Below are positions 45,635-54,773 of a stretch of 64,000 nucleotides of DNA, piece by piece (the first letter of the stretch is position 1; every line of letters begins with the position of its first letter). The stretch covers positions 124,001 to 188,000 of the forward strand of contig JAURJQ010000016.1 of NCBI GenBank assembly GCA_030832185.1. Reading direction: 5' to 3'. The translations under genes were made by a program, and so were the position numbers. The notes under the pieces are model-generated. The model was given only the letters and a program-made list of their open reading frames with translations. It made no database searches and was not told the DNA's origin. The DNA is from Chitinophagales bacterium (GTDB lineage: Bacteria > Bacteroidota > Bacteroidia > Chitinophagales > JADJOU01).

Positions 45635-46546
45635 TTAAGAATTATCTCCTTTTACCAGTTCTATAAATATTTCATTTAGAGTTGGAGTATCTAAAGCCAG
45701 ACTACTTAGTTCAATATCCTGATTTGAAAGGTAAGCTAAGAGCTCCTTTGTTTTTTTTCCTTCTTTTAGGCAGAATTTAAATTCTTTATTGGTAAGTTTT
45801 TCTCCACTGTATAGTTCATTTTCCGGAGGTAAATACTCCAATCTTTCGCCTTTGATTATATAGGCTCCTTTTTGAAAATCCTTTTTTGCATTCACTACTG
45901 TGTCATTGAGAATAATTTTTCCTTTATTCATGAGAACTATCTGTTCGCAAATTTCTTCTACCTGCTCCATTCTGTGTGTGCTGAAAATGACAGTAGCACC
46001 TTTTTCTGCTAGGTCATAGATTTCATTCTTGATGATATCTGCATTGAGAGGATCTAGACCAGAAAATGGTTCATCTAATATAATAAGTACGGGCTCATGA
46101 ATGACAGTGCAGACGAATTGTAATTTCTGCCCCATGCCTTTGCTTACTTCCTCTACTTTTTTATCTCGCCAGCTATTCATATCCAGCTTGTCAAACCAAT
46201 ATTTGACTTTTTCCTTGGCTAGATTGTATGGGAGACCTTTTAGCTGAGCTAGGTAAATAGCTTGCTCCTCTGCTTTCATTTTTTTATAAAGACCTCGTTC
46301 TTCTGGCATATAACCTATGAAGCGCGCATTGGATACAAGATCCGTTTTTTGACCTTGTACATAGATTTCGCCGTGATCTGGAATTAGAATCCCCGTAATC
46401 ATTCTTAGCAAGGTAGTCTTACCAGCACCATTTGGTCCTAGCAAACCAAAAATAGTCCCGCGCTCTATATCGAAACTCAGCTGATTCACCGCGAAATAAT
46501 CCTTATATAGCTTGCTAACCTCTTTAACCTCTAATGCTTTACTCAT
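45635..46546 (-). CDS. ABC transporter ATP-binding protein (NatA-like)
   Basis: The 303-residue ATPase has Walker A GPNGAGKTTLL, Q-loop GYMPEERGLY, signature SKGMGQKLQ (a variant of LSGGQ) and Walker B LIILDEPFSGLDP, with the switch His in STHRMEQVEE. After about residue 215 a short C-terminal extension follows, typical of NatA/DrrA-like proteins (domain DUF4162). It precedes the ABC-2 permease by 9 bases. Together they form a two-gene exporter. No promoter is clear in the 104 bases upstream, which are occupied by a degenerate repeat. Confidence 0.92.
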   Translation of the reverse strand: MSKALEVKEVSKLYKDYFAVNQLSFDIERGTIFGLLGPNGAGKTTLLRMITGILIPDHGEIYVQGQKTDLVSNARFIGYMPEERGLYKKMKAEEQAIYLAQLKGLPYNLAKEKVKYWFDKLDMNSWRDKKVEEVSKGMGQKLQFVCTVIHEPVLIILDEPFSGLDPLNADIIKNEIYDLAEKGATVIFSTHRMEQVEEICEQIVLMNKGKIILNDTVVNAKKDFQKGAYIIKGERLEYLPPENELYSGEKLTNKEFKFCLKEGKKTKELLAYLSNQDIELSSLALDTPTLNEIFIELVKGDNS

Positions 46547-46650
46547 TGCTTCATCCTGTTTTTCTTGTTCTTATATTTAAATGAATAACTACCCTCAACC
46601 CCTAAACCCTCAACGTTAAGATTTCCTCTTTATACTTTAAACTTTTCACT

Positions 46651-47589
46651 TTATACTAAATGGCTATATATCTCCCTCGCCATCTGTTCGCTATAGTTTT
46701 CTATGAAATAACTTCCGCTGCTCACGTCCTGGACGATATGCAAATAGGCTTCTTCCTGCATGAGATGAAAAATATTTCTAGCTATGCGCTGACTAAATTC
46801 TGAGTCCACTTCATTGTCATGAGGTTTGATCCATAGACCTTCGCAGCCACCAATCATAGCTGCCATAGCCTCAGTAGTTAGTTTTAGGATATTATTATCC
46901 TTGTTTTCGACTAGCTTATCTTTCAGGCCGGTCTCACCAATGATAACATATTCAGGAGAATACCCTTCTAGTTTGGTATGCTGAAATAAAATGGTCTTAA
47001 AAGCACGTATTTTAGCAATGTCTCTAAAGTAGTCTCCAGACATCTCTAAGTGAATAAAGGCTTTTTTTCCATTCAAACTCTGAATGAGCTTAGCCGACTC
47101 TGTAACAAACTGATCGTCAGAAATGCAATATACTTGGGCAGATAAGGCTGTATGACTCCAAGATAGTGGGTGTGGATATTTCTGGAGAAATTCTGAGATA
47201 AATCTCTCGGTCACTTCACTGAGATTTAGAAACTCGGTATGAATATAATCTAGCCTTATATCAGTAAACAAGTCAGATAATTGGGTTAAATTCCAATTTA
47301 AATGACTGAAATTCAATATGATTCCGTTTTGGCCTTGCTCCAAGGATTTAATAAGCGCTTGATTGGATGTAGAAATAGCGTTCAAATCAGGATTTGTCAT
47401 TTGGAAAACGACTCTATAATCTAACGAAAAGGGAATACTGACTTGTTTTTCGGAACTAAGGTATATTGGATCTATCTTGAACCCTTCGGGTGCTTGTATC
47501 GTCAACTGCTCTAACGGGATATCCTTCAGCTCCCTTTGTATGAGATTCTGGACTTCTCTTATATTCGGTTTAGAAAATGAAATAGACAT
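46651..47589 (-). CDS. Short methylmalonyl-CoA mutase small-subunit-like protein
   Basis: This protein of 312 residues aligns with the catalytic-type barrel of methylmalonyl-CoA mutase small (beta) subunits. Matching segments are FKIDPIYL near the N-terminus, RDIAKIRAFKTILFQH, LTTEAMAAMIGGCEGLWIKPHD, SEFSQRIARNIFHLMQEEAYL and DVSSGSYFIENYSEQMA. Usual subunits are about 600-700 residues with a C-terminal cobalamin-like domain; here that domain and parts of the barrel are absent. I use the ATG at 47589, because the longer start (47604) lies inside the TACATTTG promoter element. The gene could encode the structural partner of a large subunit located elsewhere, or a degenerate protein. Confidence 0.8.
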   Translation of the reverse strand: MSISFSKPNIREVQNLIQRELKDIPLEQLTIQAPEGFKIDPIYLSSEKQVSIPFSLDYRVVFQMTNPDLNAISTSNQALIKSLEQGQNGIILNFSHLNWNLTQLSDLFTDIRLDYIHTEFLNLSEVTERFISEFLQKYPHPLSWSHTALSAQVYCISDDQFVTESAKLIQSLNGKKAFIHLEMSGDYFRDIAKIRAFKTILFQHTKLEGYSPEYVIIGETGLKDKLVENKDNNILKLTTEAMAAMIGGCEGLWIKPHDNEVDSEFSQRIARNIFHLMQEEAYLHIVQDVSSGSYFIENYSEQMAREIYSHLV

Positions 47590-47593
47590 ACTA

Positions 47594-47622
47594 CAAATGT
47601 ACATAAAATTTATCTAGGTCAA
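47594..47622 (-). promoter_or_regulatory. Promoter of the mutase small-subunit-like gene
   Basis: On the minus strand TTG (47622-47620), an 18-base spacer and TACATTTG (47601-47594) form a close match to the Bacteroidota consensus. The element ends only 4 bases before the ATG at 47589. The transcript is then leaderless or nearly so, and the annotated upstream start at 47604 is excluded. Confidence 0.65.
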
Positions 47623-47835
47623 ATTAAAAACAGAGATCCTAGATACAGTGTCACAGAGACTAGCTTATTTGATAAATTAAAATAAAGGAGACGGTCAGCT
47701 GGGATAGATTTTGCCAAAAATAATGATATCGCTGTTTCGCCTTTTTTTAGGACTATATAGCATATGTTTATTAATAAATTCCATATCATCTAATAAACCT
47801 TCAAATTTATTTTAAAGAATTAAAAATCAATAGTC

Positions 47836-47843
47836 TATATTTG
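47836..47843 (+). promoter_or_regulatory. Promoter -7 element of the large T9SS surface-protein gene
   Basis: TATATTTG fits TAnnTTTG and ends 25 bases before the start codon at 47869. Confidence 0.5.
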
Positions 47844-47868
47844 TATTAAGTTTATAAACTTAACAGTT

Positions 47869-50800
47869 ATGAAAAAATTAATGTTATTTACTCTTATTGC
47901 CCATTTAGGTTGGGTGACAGCCAGTGCACAATATTGTGCGAGTGTGGCAGATACTTCTATGAGACATGAAATTACGCGTGTATCTTTAAATGTTCCTGTA
48001 GGAGCATTGAATAATTCTACTGCATGTTTCTCATTATCTGGTAGTCAAGGTACTGCCTCAGGTCAGGTCAATAGGTATTCAAATTTTACCACAGATAGTT
48101 TGATGGTAAGACCTATTTTAAAAAAAGGAACTACATATAGTTTAACAGTGCATACTAGAAATTGTAATACTAGTTCGGAAGGGGGAATTCGAATTGCATA
48201 TTTTGACTGGAACAATGATAAAGATTTTTTAGATACCTTAGAAAAGGTCATCATCGATGCTAACTATTCTGCAGATACTTCAAAGACAGTAAATATAGTA
48301 ATACCAAATGTATTTTCCTATACAGGTAAAACTAGAATGCGTATTGTTTATCGTTTTTTGACCTCTCTAGGTCAGATGCAGCCTTGTGGACTTCCAAACA
48401 ATGCTGGAGAGACAGAAGATTATGAGATAGTAATAGTCGATTGTGCAAATCAGCAATTAACTATAGTTCCTGGTACTTCTAATTTTATGACTGCATATAT
48501 TAACCCAAATAATGCTAACTTGACTTATTCATACCAATGGAAAAGAAATGGCACAGTACTTTCAGGTCAAACTCAACCGGTTCTAAGTTACGGCCCTAAT
48601 GATACAGGTAATTATTGTATATACGTCACTGTGAGTAATAGCTGTGTTTATGATGCTTGTCTTAAAGTAAAAGGAGGTACTTCTTCTAACGGTCCTAAAT
48701 GCTCTGAATTCCGTAAAATTTTCTTTACTAAAAACGGTTCTACCTTCATATTTGCTACTTCAGGTCCTGCCACAGTGCCTGCCCAATATGCCGTTCGATA
48801 TAACTGGTTGTTTAGCAATGGTCAAACCAGCACACAGAAAAATCCTTCAGTAGTTTTTACCACTTTCCCAGCTTGGACTAAGTTAAAAATATGCATCGAT
48901 AGTGGTTCGACCACAATATGTTGTGATAGCTCTGTGAGAGATAGTATTGAATCTAACGCTAATCCTTGTGCTGCTTATCGCTACATCAGTTATTCGCAGA
49001 GTGGCAAAAACTTTAATTTTAGCTCTGGCATACCAGCTGGTGCCAATGCTACATTTGAATGGAAATTTGGAACGGGTGCTACAAGTGCGCAGCCTAAGCC
49101 ATATTATACGTATCCAAATGCTGGATCTTATATAGTGAAGTTGAAGTATTGTTTGCGCGATAGTTCAAATGCGATTATTTGCTGTGATAGTGTCGATAAA
49201 ACAGTTTATGCTGTTACTCCGCTACCATGCAATGTGAAAGCTAATTTCAAATGGAATAAGTTAGCCAATGGCCAAGTTCAGTTTACTGATTCTACCAAGC
49301 CAGATACGAGCATGTATACCTACTATTGGGTATTTGGTGACGGCACGGTTTCTACTCAGAAGAATCCTTTAAAAACCTTCGCGACCAATGGTTCTAAGAC
49401 GGTTTGCCTTTATATCAAAAAATGGATGAATTCCAATAATATGTATTGTATGGATACGATATGTAAAACAGAGTCTATAACGAATGCAAGTCCATGTAAT
49501 AGATTGGAGCCTAGATTCGCATGGAGCAGTACAGGAGGAGTATACACCTTTACCAACACCACCAATTTGACAGGCTTTAACTTGGTAGGAATTAGTTATG
49601 TGATTCACAACTCTAATACGACCTACACTGCCGCCAATCCTACTCATGTATTTACTACCAATGGCAATTATACAGTGACTATGACTATAGTGGCATTTGA
49701 TGTGACCACAGGATTGAGTTGTACGAAAACAGTCTCTAAGACCTTCTATGTCAATACAGGCGTCTGCGGTTGTTTCAAAGCCTATAACTCATTTACTAGA
49801 ACAGGTTCTATGGCTCATTTCGTCAATAATTCACAATGTGTCGATACGAATACCAAGTATCTTTATAAATTTGGAAATGGTGATACTTCGAATCAACCGA
49901 GTCCAAACTATTTCTATACACTACCAGGTTTATATAGAACGGTAATGTATATTGCCAGAACGTTATCAAACGGAGTGACTTGTAGAGATTCATTTGTCAG
50001 AATTATTCAAATCACTACGGCCAATCCATGCAAAGACAGCGGCTATGTCAATAATGCATCTCAGCCATGTCCTCAATTTATATCTCCAGTTTGTGGTTGT
50101 GATACCATTACGTATAAAAATACATGCTTGGCTTCTAGATCAGGTGTCAAGATGTTTACCAAAGGTCCATGTCCTAATGATACCAACTATGTGAAAATAT
50201 GCGGTAATGTATATAGAGATATCAATAAGAATTGTGCTTATGATACATTTGATCAACCATTAAGAGAAATAACAATTAAGTTTAACACAACTCCAGTTAC
50301 TTATGCATATACCAATGCATCTGGTTATTATCAGATCTATTTACCAAAAGGTAGCTATCAGATTTCTCAGGTTTTGACTTTCAGAAATCCTCCAATAAAT
50401 CAATTGTGCCCTGCGTCCAATGCAGCAATTACAGTCAATGCGACTGCAGGTGGTGCGACCTATTGCAATAATAACTTCTATGATACTACGAGTTTATGTC
50501 CAGATTTGGCAGTAGGGATTTTCAAAGTAGCGAACCTAACACCTGGTTTTGTCTCTAAGAAAGCTGTTCGCTATGCGAATCGAGGAGCCATTCCTATAGC
50601 GGGTGTAGTGCTTAAATACAGATTCCTTTCTGGATTGACTGTTCTAGGTTCTACCACAGCTACCTACTCAGTCAGTGGTAATGTGATTACGTGGAATTTA
50701 GGTACACTTCCAGCCTATACGAGTGGTACGAAACTTGTCAATCTTCAAGTACCGACGACACTAGCTTTAGGTACTGCTGTAGTAGATAGTGTATGGATAG

Positions 50801-51564
50801 AGCCAGCAGGTGGCGACTGCGATCAGAGCAATAATTCAGCTACATACAATGATACCTGCGTAGGAAGTTATGACCCCAATGATAAAGCGGCTTCTCCTGC
50901 TGGAGATATGTCTCCTAGTGTCAAGACCTTAGATTATCTCATAAGATTCCAAAATACAGGAACAGCTCCTGCTCATAATGTGAGAATCGAAGATAAAATA
51001 GATGATAACTTTGAAAAAGCTTCTCTAACGGTCAATGATTTCTCTCACCCTATGAATTCTTATTTTGACGATAATGGTAAGATCTATTTCGAGTTTCAGA
51101 ATATCATGCTACCAGATAGTGGCACAGATTACGAAGCGAGTCAAGGTTATGTGTCTTATTCTATTCAGTTAAAGGATAATCTAGCACTAGGTACTACGTT
51201 GAAAAATACGGCTGAAATCTATTTCGACTTCAACGAGCCAATTATAACCAACACTACGGTTAATACTATCGTATTGAAATCTAGCAGCGGAGTGAAAACC
51301 GAGGTTGATGGGTTGAATGTATCCATTTATCCAAATCCTACGCAAAATATAGCTACGATAGAGATCAATTTAGATAAGGCTAGTAGTATATCTTATACCT
51401 TATTTAATATCCAAGGTAAGCTGATTAGACAAGAAGAATTTGCTAACAAGGCGATAGGTAATGTCAAACAAGAAATCAACCTAGATGGTATTAATTCAGG
51501 TATTTATATTCTGAATATATCTATCAATGGAAAAGAAACTTCACTGAAGATAGTGAAAGAATAA
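47869..51564 (+). CDS. Large T9SS-secreted surface protein with GEVED, PKD and Kazal-like domains
   Basis: This 1231-residue exported protein has a signal peptide (about 1-20, ending TASAQ). Residues about 35-190 include a GEVED-type domain (WNNDKDFLDTLEKVII, NAGETEDYEI). Several PKD-like repeats follow (for example FGTGATSAQPKPYYTYPNAGSY, FGDGTVSTQKNPLKTF). A Kazal-like module lies at about 722-767 (PVCGCDTITYKNTCLASRSG). An SdrD-B-like domain (CGNVYRDINKNCAYD) and a DUF7619-type domain (GSYDPNDKAA...NTGTAPAHNV) come next. The last 85 residues form a type A T9SS sorting signal (VSIYPNPTQN, GIYILNISINGKETSLKIV). It is probably anchored at the cell surface as an adhesin or structural protein. 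A terminator follows. Confidence 0.88.
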   Translation: MKKLMLFTLIAHLGWVTASAQYCASVADTSMRHEITRVSLNVPVGALNNSTACFSLSGSQGTASGQVNRYSNFTTDSLMVRPILKKGTTYSLTVHTRNCNTSSEGGIRIAYFDWNNDKDFLDTLEKVIIDANYSADTSKTVNIVIPNVFSYTGKTRMRIVYRFLTSLGQMQPCGLPNNAGETEDYEIVIVDCANQQLTIVPGTSNFMTAYINPNNANLTYSYQWKRNGTVLSGQTQPVLSYGPNDTGNYCIYVTVSNSCVYDACLKVKGGTSSNGPKCSEFRKIFFTKNGSTFIFATSGPATVPAQYAVRYNWLFSNGQTSTQKNPSVVFTTFPAWTKLKICIDSGSTTICCDSSVRDSIESNANPCAAYRYISYSQSGKNFNFSSGIPAGANATFEWKFGTGATSAQPKPYYTYPNAGSYIVKLKYCLRDSSNAIICCDSVDKTVYAVTPLPCNVKANFKWNKLANGQVQFTDSTKPDTSMYTYYWVFGDGTVSTQKNPLKTFATNGSKTVCLYIKKWMNSNNMYCMDTICKTESITNASPCNRLEPRFAWSSTGGVYTFTNTTNLTGFNLVGISYVIHNSNTTYTAANPTHVFTTNGNYTVTMTIVAFDVTTGLSCTKTVSKTFYVNTGVCGCFKAYNSFTRTGSMAHFVNNSQCVDTNTKYLYKFGNGDTSNQPSPNYFYTLPGLYRTVMYIARTLSNGVTCRDSFVRIIQITTANPCKDSGYVNNASQPCPQFISPVCGCDTITYKNTCLASRSGVKMFTKGPCPNDTNYVKICGNVYRDINKNCAYDTFDQPLREITIKFNTTPVTYAYTNASGYYQIYLPKGSYQISQVLTFRNPPINQLCPASNAAITVNATAGGATYCNNNFYDTTSLCPDLAVGIFKVANLTPGFVSKKAVRYANRGAIPIAGVVLKYRFLSGLTVLGSTTATYSVSGNVITWNLGTLPAYTSGTKLVNLQVPTTLALGTAVVDSVWIEPAGGDCDQSNNSATYNDTCVGSYDPNDKAASPAGDMSPSVKTLDYLIRFQNTGTAPAHNVRIEDKIDDNFEKASLTVNDFSHPMNSYFDDNGKIYFEFQNIMLPDSGTDYEASQGYVSYSIQLKDNLALGTTLKNTAEIYFDFNEPIITNTTVNTIVLKSSSGVKTEVDGLNVSIYPNPTQNIATIEINLDKASSISYTLFNIQGKLIRQEEFANKAIGNVKQEINLDGINSGIYILNISINGKETSLKIVKE

Positions 51565-51590
51565 GCTTTACTATATTCTAAATTTTTAAA

Positions 51591-51622
51591 AGCGGTTGTC
51601 TATAAGGCAACCGTTTTTTTTT
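51591..51622 (+). terminator. Intrinsic terminator of the T9SS surface-protein gene
   Basis: CGGTTGTC (51593-51600) pairs with GGCAACCG (51606-51613, one G-T pair) across a 5-base loop, followed by nine Ts (51614-51622). It lies 27 bases after the stop codon. Confidence 0.85.
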
Positions 51623-51733
51623 ATTGTAAGGATTATGATAAGAATCAAGAAATTGTATGAGGACTAAAATTCAAGTTTTCGTCTTTAACTATAGAAATCG
51701 AAAACAATTGGAATAATAAAGATTAAGAAAATT

Positions 51734-51810
51734 TGGTAGCGAGTGGGGGACTTGAACCCCCGACCTCCGGGTTATGAATCCGACGCTCTAACCAGCTGAG
51801 CTAACTCGCC
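51734..51810 (-). tRNA. tRNA-Met (anticodon CAT)
   Basis: The minus strand folds as a tRNA of 77 bases including an encoded CCA (51736-51734). The acceptor GGCGAGT pairs with ACTCGCT (one G-U at the first pair). The D arm has GCTC/GAGC. The anticodon loop TTCATAA gives CAT. The T arm GGGGG-TTCAAGT-CCCCC is perfect. The anticodon stem has an A-C mismatch next to the loop. The paired acceptor end rules out the initiator type, and an elongator Met is most likely; an Ile tRNA with modified CAT cannot be excluded. A promoter-like TAATTTTG lies just upstream (51829-51822). Confidence 0.93.
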
Positions 51811-51821
51811 AAAAAGGAGTG

Positions 51822-51829
51822 CAAAATTA
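51822..51829 (-). promoter_or_regulatory. Promoter -7 element of tRNA-Met
   Basis: TAATTTTG on the minus strand fits TAnnTTTG and ends 11 bases before the mature tRNA 5' end. Confidence 0.5.
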
Positions 51830-52036
51830 AGATTTTTTTCTAGATTGATTCATTTTTTTATATGGATGTCACTCTCGGCTCTATAAAGACTTCTCAAATA
51901 TATCTGACTCCCTTGAAGTAATTATGCTAATTCTACTTAAGTATGAGCCATTCTTCTGTATATTTGAAATTAAATTATTAAATTCTCTTTCTGTATTTAT
52001 CTCTAATCTATGAGTACTAAACTAAATTAAACAAAC

Positions 52037-54367
52037 TTGTTGGTGCGTCTTATTCTCTTTCTAGCTCTTTTTCGGCCTACTCTAGTATTATCTCAGAGTG
52101 CAGAGCTTATCATAAAGGATATAGAGACCAAAAAAGTAATCCCTGCCGCTACTATAGCTTATAAAAATAAGCCAATAGCCAAGGCAGATATGCAAGGCAA
52201 GGCCAATGTATCATTAGACTATAAAATGGTCTGGGTCTATGCTATGGGGTTTGATACTGCGGAGGTAGTGCTGGGTAGCACCCAACAAATCGTATACTTA
52301 TACAAGAAAGATAATAAGTTAAAAGAAGTCACGATCAAGCCATGGATAGACGAGTATGCGAATAGCTTAATCAAAAAAATGATGGATAAGGCTAAAGAAA
52401 ATCACCCGGATGTATTGGCTTCTTATCAGTTCTATACCTATAGTAAATTTACTGCAGATGCAGAGGAGGATACGTCTAAACCTAAATTGGAATCTAAGGA
52501 TACCGCAGAATATAAGGAAGGCAAGGCTTTTTTGAAGAATAATAAGATGTTCGTTTGGGAAAGAGCCTCTATTTTCAAACATGATAAAAATATTGGGACA
52601 AAAAAAATACTTCTAAACTCGAATATGAGTGGCTTTAAATTGCCTATCTACGAGTTGCTCGCCATATCGCTAGATGAGGTTAATTTTCTACCTCGAATTT
52701 TCAGAGGTGATGCCTATAAGGAGTATTACTTCCGATTAGAAGATAGTTTTCAGCTAAATGGACGAAAAATCTATGAAGTGGCTTTCTTTCCATTTAAGAG
52801 GACCAAGAATAAACGCAGCAGACATGGCTATGTGCACATAGATGCTCTGACTTACGGTTGTATGGCTTATAAAGGTACTACTAAACAGGGCTTTTTTGAA
52901 TTGCATAATCAACTGATAGAAAATAAGGTATTTACCAAGACGCTTTTTGTCAACTTGACCAATAGTATGGTGCAGCTAAACAACTTTAATACGAATACCA
53001 TATATAAACTCAAAGTTGAAAATGTAGAAGTTCCGAAAGTCTTTACTAAAGGTGATTTTAAAGGATATGATGCGGAGATATCAGCCAGTCTCAATGATAA
53101 ATCATCCGAGGACTTACTGGTCAAATTAAGAGGAGTAGACACCCTCCTAGAGCGAGAGAAGAATACCTATACAGTGCTAGATAGTATCGTAAAGAAACAG
53201 AATTTAGAGTCTAAGCTCAGACTATTTCTGGCGCTGAGAAATGGCTATGTCAGGTTTGGTAAGATTAATTTATCTATAGTAGACCTCCTTCAGTTTAACC
53301 GCTACGAAGGATTCCGTTTGACTCTCGCAGGGGAGACCAATTATAAATTTCACTCTAAATTATCTTTTAACGGACTACTGGGATATGGCTTCGGAGACCA
53401 AGTATTTAAATATAAGTTGGGTTCATCTTTTATGGTAAATTATCAGAATCAATCTAAGATATCAATACAATATGAGAATGAAGTCTATCCTGCGGGTAGG
53501 CCTTTTTCTAACCTAGGCTCCAAAATGGAAAAGTTTAATCATTTAATGAATGTCTGGTTTTTTGATAAATACTATCAATCTCAAAGTCTGACTCTAGGCT
53601 ATCAGAGTGATTTACATAAATATCTAGAACAGAAATCTACCATACAATACGAGCGTGTATCGGCTAATTTCCCTTATACTTTTTTAGGACAAACGATCGA
53701 TGGGCTTGAATTTGTCAATTTCAACCTCGATCTCAAATACTATCCGAAAACCAAATATGTAGTCACTCCAGAAGGTAAACATAAAATTAGTTCTAAACCC
53801 ACAGTCATAGCGCTCAATTATGCATACAGGCATCCAGTTAATACGGTCTTGAATCCTTACCATACCTTAAATATAGAAGGAAAGTCTAGCTTCAAGTCAC
53901 CACTCGGTAAGACGGAATTCTCTACTTGCCTAGGATATATGCATGGCTCGGGCTCGCTCATTTCGCTATTTGAAGGATTCGGGAGTTCGAATAGAAATAC
54001 CAACCTTATCTCGACCTTTGGGCTTGGCTCGTACCGATATTTTGAAACCATGGAGCCATCTAGTTTTTATTCTGATCAATATGTGAGTTTGTTCGTCAAG
54101 CATCATTTACCCAATATTTCCCTCAATCCACGATATGACCTAAGACTATCTTTAATATATAAGTCTCTAATCGGAAGTCTTAGAGATCCATCTCAGCATA
54201 GTCTGCCACTAACAGCGCCTAATGAGCTTTATCAAGAAGGAGGCATAGAATGGGACGATATCATCAATAAATTCCCAATAGGTCTAGGATTTTATTATCG
54301 ATTTGGCGCTTATTATCAAGGTGAATTTAAAGATAATTTTGCAGCTAGACTTCTCATAAGACTTTAA
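52037..54367 (+). CDS. DUF5686 family outer-membrane protein
   Basis: The 776-residue protein has an N-terminal signal segment (LVRLILFLALFRPTLVLSQ). A carboxypeptidase-regulatory-like domain follows (about 20-100; AELIIKDIETKKVIPAATIAYKN). The rest matches the DUF5686 family of Bacteroidota, with a long C-terminal part of barrel-like strands (LTLGYQSDLHKYLEQ, FGLGSYRYFETMEP, IGLGFYYRFGAYYQG). Function is unknown; related proteins are assumed to be in the outer membrane. The start is uncertain: the frame opens with TTG-TTG-GTG (52037-52045) and no ATG precedes the signal sequence. A TATATTTG element lies at 51959-51966. Confidence 0.8.
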   Translation: MLVRLILFLALFRPTLVLSQSAELIIKDIETKKVIPAATIAYKNKPIAKADMQGKANVSLDYKMVWVYAMGFDTAEVVLGSTQQIVYLYKKDNKLKEVTIKPWIDEYANSLIKKMMDKAKENHPDVLASYQFYTYSKFTADAEEDTSKPKLESKDTAEYKEGKAFLKNNKMFVWERASIFKHDKNIGTKKILLNSNMSGFKLPIYELLAISLDEVNFLPRIFRGDAYKEYYFRLEDSFQLNGRKIYEVAFFPFKRTKNKRSRHGYVHIDALTYGCMAYKGTTKQGFFELHNQLIENKVFTKTLFVNLTNSMVQLNNFNTNTIYKLKVENVEVPKVFTKGDFKGYDAEISASLNDKSSEDLLVKLRGVDTLLEREKNTYTVLDSIVKKQNLESKLRLFLALRNGYVRFGKINLSIVDLLQFNRYEGFRLTLAGETNYKFHSKLSFNGLLGYGFGDQVFKYKLGSSFMVNYQNQSKISIQYENEVYPAGRPFSNLGSKMEKFNHLMNVWFFDKYYQSQSLTLGYQSDLHKYLEQKSTIQYERVSANFPYTFLGQTIDGLEFVNFNLDLKYYPKTKYVVTPEGKHKISSKPTVIALNYAYRHPVNTVLNPYHTLNIEGKSSFKSPLGKTEFSTCLGYMHGSGSLISLFEGFGSSNRNTNLISTFGLGSYRYFETMEPSSFYSDQYVSLFVKHHLPNISLNPRYDLRLSLIYKSLIGSLRDPSQHSLPLTAPNELYQEGGIEWDDIINKFPIGLGFYYRFGAYYQGEFKDNFAARLLIRL

Positions 54368-54773
54368 AAATTAAAAGAACATCGTATTATTTCCGCAAAG
54401 TAAAGTATATCAGCGGATGAAATAAAAGTCCATAGTGGAGGATTCGTTAAAATTACGACTAAAAAGCGCAGAAAATTTTAGTCGAGGAACGAGATAATTA
54501 AAATTTTCCGCTTTGAGGAAGATAATTTTAGAATTCGTAACGTTAGGACTTGACCTTTTTTGTTACTTTTTTGGGTTAAGCCAAAAAAGTAAATTAAAAA
54601 AAACCTTTATTATTGAAGAATTGAGAAGTTTTGGGATATTCTAAATTTTTACTATCCTATGTGCTTCAAAAAATTAGTTTTGTATTAGAATTGGATAGAA
54701 TGCCTAGCTTTACCTCATAGAAAAATAGAATGTCAAACATTTAAGTTAAAACATTATCTGATAAATTAAAAAA
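54368..54773. other. Intergenic region with nested palindromic repeat sequence
   Basis: This stretch of 406 bases has no convincing gene. It contains two palindromic structures (54463-54512 and 54563-54592) described separately, and AT-rich sequence on both sides. No clear promoter element precedes the aminotransferase gene. Confidence 0.55.
54440..54610. repeat. Candidate dispersed repeat with two palindromes
   Basis: GAAAATTTTA (54471-54480) is inverted as TAAAATTTTC (54499-54508), with outer AGCG/CGCT extending the stem. The second palindrome is TTACTTTTTTGG (54563-54574) with CCAAAAAAGTAA (54581-54592). The layout of direct and inverted AT-rich motifs with short GC islands resembles mobile non-coding repeats of Bacteroidota. 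The boundaries are guessed, since only one copy is visible. Confidence 0.5.

Noticed and set aside
47590-47604. Upstream start for the mutase-like protein (MYICS...)
   Set aside because: That start lies within the TACATTTG promoter element; the ATG at 47589 fits family alignments.
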